From: Buttiauxella sp049686335
Lineage (GTDB): Bacteria > Pseudomonadota > Gammaproteobacteria > Enterobacterales > Enterobacteriaceae
Length of the DNA: 64,000 nt
Assembly: GCF_049686335.1 (NCBI RefSeq)
Contig: NZ_JBAVHX010000035.1
Span: 65,435-129,434 of the forward strand
Direction: 5' to 3'
Position numbers and translations under genes: made by a program. Positions 60,772 to 64,000 of the stretch are shown here, one piece after another. Numbering within the stretch: position 1 is the first letter of the stretch; each line of letters opens with the position of its first letter. The notes beneath the pieces were generated by a model, which saw only the letters and a program-made list of their open reading frames with translations, searched no databases and was not told the DNA's origin.

Positions 60772-61770
60772 ATGAAAACGTTAGGTGAATTTATTGTCGA
60801 AAAGCAGCACGAGTTCTCGCACGCAACGGGTGAACTGACTGCCTTACTGTCGGCAATAAAGCTCGGCGCAAAAATTATCCACCGCGACATCAACAAAGCG
60901 GGTCTGGTGGATATTCTGGGCGCGAGTGGAGCTGAAAACGTACAGGGCGAGGTGCAGCAAAAACTCGATCTGTTCGCGAACGAAAAACTGAAAGCAGCAC
61001 TGAAAGCCCGAGGGATTGTGGCGGGTGTAGCTTCCGAAGAAGAAGATGACATTGTTATTTTCGAAGGCGCGGAACATGCCAAATATGTGGTGTTGATGGA
61101 CCCTCTTGATGGTTCATCTAACATCGACGTCAACGTGTCAGTGGGTACCATTTTCTCTATCTATCGCCGTATCACGCCGGTAGGTACACCGGTAACCGAA
61201 GCCGATTTCCTCCAGCCGGGTAACAAGCAGGTGGCGGCAGGTTATGTGGTTTACGGCTCCTCAACCATGTTGGTTTATACCACCGGTTGTGGCGTACATG
61301 CCTTTACTTACGATCCGTCACTGGGCGTGTTCTGCCTGTGCCAGGAACGTATGCGCTTCCCGGAAATTGGCAGTACCTATTCCATCAACGAAGGCAACTA
61401 CATCCGTTTCCCGCAGGGTGTGAAAAAGTACATTAAGTTCTGCCAGGAAGAAGACGCCAACACGCAGCGCCCTTATACCTCGCGCTACATCGGTTCTCTG
61501 GTGGCAGACTTCCATCGCAACCTGCTGAAAGGCGGGATTTATCTCTATCCAAGCACCGCAAGCCACCCGCAAGGGAAACTGCGTTTGCTGTATGAAGGTA
61601 ACCCGATGGCATTCCTTGCGGAACAAGCTGGCGGCAAAGCCAGTGACGGTAAAGAACGTATTCTGGATATCATCCCGGAAACCCTGCATCAGCGCCGTCC
61701 GTTCTTTGTTGGGAACGAACATATGGTTGATGATGTAGAGCGCTTCATCCGTGAGTACCCGGACGCATAA
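60772..61770 (+). CDS. fbp: Class I fructose-1,6-bisphosphatase
   Basis: 332 residues from ATG 60772 (MKTLGEFIVEKQHEFSHATG); earlier in-frame starts lie in the mpl-fbp gap. Gluconeogenic phosphatase. Metal and catalytic motifs: GVASEEEDDIV (Glu pair), VLMDPLDGSSNIDVNVSVGT and the AMP/substrate region with LYPSTASHPQGKLRLLYEGNPMAFL. Terminated at 61818. Confidence 0.97.
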   Translation: MKTLGEFIVEKQHEFSHATGELTALLSAIKLGAKIIHRDINKAGLVDILGASGAENVQGEVQQKLDLFANEKLKAALKARGIVAGVASEEEDDIVIFEGAEHAKYVVLMDPLDGSSNIDVNVSVGTIFSIYRRITPVGTPVTEADFLQPGNKQVAAGYVVYGSSTMLVYTTGCGVHAFTYDPSLGVFCLCQERMRFPEIGSTYSINEGNYIRFPQGVKKYIKFCQEEDANTQRPYTSRYIGSLVADFHRNLLKGGIYLYPSTASHPQGKLRLLYEGNPMAFLAEQAGGKASDGKERILDIIPETLHQRRPFFVGNEHMVDDVERFIREYPDA

Positions 61771-61817
61771 GTTGTTTGCCAATTCATTTATGGCCATCAA
61801 GCAGACAGTTTAAAAGA

Positions 61818-61845
61818 ACGGCTTCCATATTAGGGAGCCGTTTTC
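61818..61845 (+). terminator. Terminator of fbp
   Basis: ACGGCTTCC / GGGAGCCGT stem with one mismatch and a TATTA-type loop, followed by TTTTCT. About 50 bp after the fbp stop. Confidence 0.75.
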
Positions 61846-61866
61846 TCATCATCTCAGTCTAAATCT

Positions 61867-62150
61867 TTAACCGATGTTGACGATTCCACTACCCACAACC
61901 ACGCCGCCACAATCAATGGAATCACCGGCTCTCGCGGCAGGAACACCATCGATAAATACAGTGCCTTAACCACTCGCTATTTTACGTGTGTGCGGGGGAT
62001 GTTCAGGCTTGTCATGGGGTGTAACGGATCGCCCATTCGGGCTGCTCGTAATCCGTCAATTGATACCGTTGGTGAACCCACAGTAATGACAGTTTCGTGG
62101 TAACCATCATGTTGGGAGTCTTTGTCGTTAAGTTTTGCAGCTAAGGACAT
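61867..62150 (-). pseudogene. PAAR-domain protein, disrupted
   Basis: From ATG 62150 it reads MSLAAKLNDKDSQHDGYH... to GDPL near residue 43, a typical T6SS PAAR spike-tip start (VGSPTVSIDGLRAARMGDP). A one-base frameshift just after GDP moves the reading to another frame (TPHDKPEHPPHTRKIASG). There a TAA stop is met, followed by GTVFIDGVPAARAGDSID and CGGVVVGSGIVNIG before the final TAA at 61867. The complete C-terminal half is present but out of frame and interrupted. So the gene is dead unless sequence errors explain both lesions. Confidence 0.8.
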
Positions 62151-62201
62151 AATTATCATTCCTTGAATTAAGTAATATTTTAATAGTTAATTTGCTATTT
62201 T

Positions 62202-63158
62202 TTAATTTGAAAATCGGGTGGTGTCCTTATCATAAGGGGATGTGATTTTATCCCCATCTATTTCAATAACGACTTGATTGGACCTGGCTTCAAAGTAACT
62301 ATTTGGAGCATGTCCATCATAATTAAATGCATACATGAAACTTTCAATAGTATTATCTCTCCATGGATTTTCTTTTTCACATATATCGACAATCCTTCTT
62401 AATGAATTGTACCTTTTGTTTTTACATGGGTAATACTTCCAGTTTGCAATGGAAAATAAATATCTATATATTCTCTCTTCATAAAAATAAGTATCAGTTG
62501 CCATGCGGAATTTTAATGACCCGATATTGTAACGACGTTTCCCTGGAGGAAATAAGTAAACATCATTAAGTGATACTGTGTAAGAAAATTTTTTTCCCGC
62601 AGGGATTGCAACCCAGTCTGTATCCTCACCTTCAAATTCACATTTCCACCCTAAATAAACCAGGCTGATACCCTCTGATGCTATAGAAAATGTATGACTG
62701 CATAAAGGAGTAAATGAATCTTTCAAAGAAAGCCTATTTTTGTATAAAAAATAGTTCTGTTGCCCTCGATTATAAAAACTAACCATTGCCAATACATCAC
62801 TGTTTTTTTGCTGCACTGCCAGATGAATATCGACTTGGTGTTTATCTCTCTCGACTTTACTTTCATTATCACCCATATCGTAATATGGGTATATTCTAGC
62901 TTCTTCGTCGTTCTCTTTTACATCTGTATAAGGTAATGATTCAATCACTGGAGGAAGATATTTCTGTCCTTCGATCTGACTATACTGGCGTAAACCATAG
63001 ATATACTTCTTAAGAACTACATCCTCACTTGCTGATACACATGATATATAAAGAAGAATGAATATTAATGTAATCACTCTAAAGAAAGAGGGTAACCATC
63101 CCATTTCAATGCTAACTTTACCTCTTGGAATGGTAATTAAAAAATCAGTCATTGTCAT
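62202..63158 (-). CDS. Exported protein, predicted immunity to the neighbouring peptidase
   Basis: 318 residues from 63158, or about 300 from the internal ATG at 63104 (MGWLPSFF...), which gives a much better signal peptide: FFRVITLIFILLYISCVSA then SEDVV. Mature part soluble, rich in Tyr and strands, several Cys. Its 5' end overlaps the toxin stop by 14 bp, so the two are translationally coupled. No family recognised. A periplasmic immunity protein is inferred from linkage to a predicted periplasm-acting peptidase. Confidence 0.6.
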   Translation of the reverse strand: MTMTDFLITIPRGKVSIEMGWLPSFFRVITLIFILLYISCVSASEDVVLKKYIYGLRQYSQIEGQKYLPPVIESLPYTDVKENDEEARIYPYYDMGDNESKVERDKHQVDIHLAVQQKNSDVLAMVSFYNRGQQNYFLYKNRLSLKDSFTPLCSHTFSIASEGISLVYLGWKCEFEGEDTDWVAIPAGKKFSYTVSLNDVYLFPPGKRRYNIGSLKFRMATDTYFYEERIYRYLFSIANWKYYPCKNKRYNSLRRIVDICEKENPWRDNTIESFMYAFNYDGHAPNSYFEARSNQVVIEIDGDKITSPYDKDTTRFSN

Positions 63159-63957
63159 TTATTACCAACTCAAAGTACCTTTCAATATTATATGCATTTT
63201 TAAATACATCCTGATCACCTACACTTTTCAAGTCATTCGCATACTTAATATATTCTTTAGTTGCACTAAAACCACCAACCATTGGCATATCATCTGTTCC
63301 CATTCCTCCGTGTTTAGTATCTTGACTGCGAAAAAAATGTGACAGTTCGTGGCAAAGCGTAGATACCTGAGAATCAAATCCCATTAATGGTTTGCATACA
63401 AAATTTTGATGAATATTAATTTTAAGTACTTTTTCATACAATTCAGGCTTAAGACCTAAATTCTGATCTGCTCTTACGTTTGCAGAACTATTTGTGCGGT
63501 CTGTTTGATTAACAAAATTACCATGTATAAGCGGAGCACCATCAAGGGGAGGCTTAACATATATCTTCTCACACATATCGAATAACCTATCAACACTCTC
63601 CTTCATATAAATATAGGCTGTAATATTGTCCCGCGTTTCTATATAAGGATCCATAGGGGGAGCTTCACTCGAATCTTTATCCTCACTTCTGGCCTTTTTA
63701 ACCTTTTCCCTTTCCTCTTTACTGTCAACAGTTATCATCGCACTACCACTCATGCCAAATATTGTATAAAACTCTTTCTGTTTATCAGTATTCCAGCCTT
63801 CTTCGCTCAGATCCTTTTTCCTCTGTTTTAAGACCTTTTTAGTTGCCTCAAATGCTTCATCCATCATTTTTTTGAATTGATTAGTCACCCTGACTTCCTT
63901 GACGCACTGCTTCTTCTTTTCACTTGTGCCCTTTGTACTTTTTCTTTCACTACACAT
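63145..63957 (-). CDS. Aspzincin (M35)-like metallopeptidase, predicted T6SS effector
   Basis: 270 residues from ATG 63957 with GGGAGG RBS 5 nt upstream. The zinc motif HELSH sits at 203-207, followed at 220 by GTDD: the HExxH...GTxD pattern of deuterolysin-type (aspzincin) peptidases, the Asp (223) being the third zinc ligand. The N-terminal 60 residues are Lys-rich and helical, with no signal peptide. Low GC, next to a PAAR remnant and ahead of an exported gene. Fits a toxin delivered by a type VI secretion system and acting in the target envelope; the upstream carrier is beyond the window. Confidence 0.72.
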   Translation of the reverse strand: MCSERKSTKGTSEKKKQCVKEVRVTNQFKKMMDEAFEATKKVLKQRKKDLSEEGWNTDKQKEFYTIFGMSGSAMITVDSKEEREKVKKARSEDKDSSEAPPMDPYIETRDNITAYIYMKESVDRLFDMCEKIYVKPPLDGAPLIHGNFVNQTDRTNSSANVRADQNLGLKPELYEKVLKINIHQNFVCKPLMGFDSQVSTLCHELSHFFRSQDTKHGGMGTDDMPMVGGFSATKEYIKYANDLKSVGDQDVFKNAYNIERYFELVINDND

Positions 63958-64000
63958 TTACGCCTCCCAAAATCATATCAATGTTCTGGCTCAGTAATCT
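63950..64000 (-). CDS. 3' end of an upstream gene (partial)
   Basis: Sixteen in-frame codons read ...RLLSQNIDMILGGVNV then TAG, the stop overlapping the start of the peptidase gene. An ATGTGTAG overlap is typical of tightly coupled operons, so the effector gene is probably preceded by another member. Too short to identify. Confidence 0.3.
   Translation of the reverse strand, partial: RLLSQNIDMILGGVNV

Overview
The window is chromosomal DNA of an enteric bacterium of the Enterobacteriaceae. This rests on close protein-level resemblance to Escherichia coli across the core genes (cyuA/cyuP, gar genes, rnpB, rsmI-lpoA-yraN-diaA-dolP, cybC-tldE-darP-mpl-fbp), on three ERIC elements and many REP-type palindromes, and on Klebsiella-like accessory operons (tagatose/galactitol, malonate decarboxylase). 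I cannot name the genus; a Klebsiella/Kluyvera/Buttiauxella-like organism would fit.

Layout. 1-3505: cysteine catabolism (cyuA 3' part missing, cyuP) and an orphan AAA ATPase. 3553-4318: a tandem palindromic array, then rnpB (minus strand). 4360-10650: galactarate/glucarate catabolism (garPLRK and the divergent garD). 10845-13299: a divergent LysR regulator and a YebQ-like MFS exporter. 13345-25277: a sugar locus with a DeoR regulator and PfkB kinase on one side and gatY-tagK-EIIBC-EIIA/HPr, then gatZABCD-gatR, on the other. It takes up D-tagatose and galactitol and sends both to tagatose 1,6-bisphosphate aldolase. 25296-26086: a long imperfect inverted repeat and an unidentified GNAT-like protein. 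26199-30757: the rsmI, lpoA, yraN, diaA, dolP core block.

30907-39697 is the most interesting part. An MtlR-type PTS-responsive regulator and a beta-propeller lactonase sit beside an eight-gene operon: stand-alone PRD protein, small glycine-rich 'SFCGS' protein, DUF4312, two membrane proteins DUF4311 and DUF4310, amidohydrolase/deacetylase, DgaE-type ammonia-lyase, and KDGP aldolase. It looks like a pathway for an N-acylated amino-sugar acid, fed by a transporter with no recognised class. A 20-bp perfect palindrome and a good CRP-like site lie upstream.

40067-43240 is an AT-rich accessory patch: LysR regulator, small unidentified ORFs, a Hok/Sok type I toxin-antitoxin locus and a small DUF1471 protein. 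43460-46382 is a TRAP transporter with a KdgR-like box upstream. 46657-54770 is mdcR and the complete malonate decarboxylase operon mdcABCDEFGH. 55247-55835 is a HigBA-type toxin-antitoxin pair. 55906-61770 returns to core genes (exported protein, cybC, tldE, darP, mpl, fbp). In E. coli these lie at a quite different map position from rnpB-dolP, so the two core blocks are joined here by a roughly 25-kb accessory segment.

61867-64000 is an AT-rich tail with a decayed PAAR gene, a predicted periplasmic immunity protein and an aspzincin-like (HExxH...GTxD) metallopeptidase, probably a type VI secretion effector module cut off by the window end. Gene identities come from reading the translations; no database search was run.
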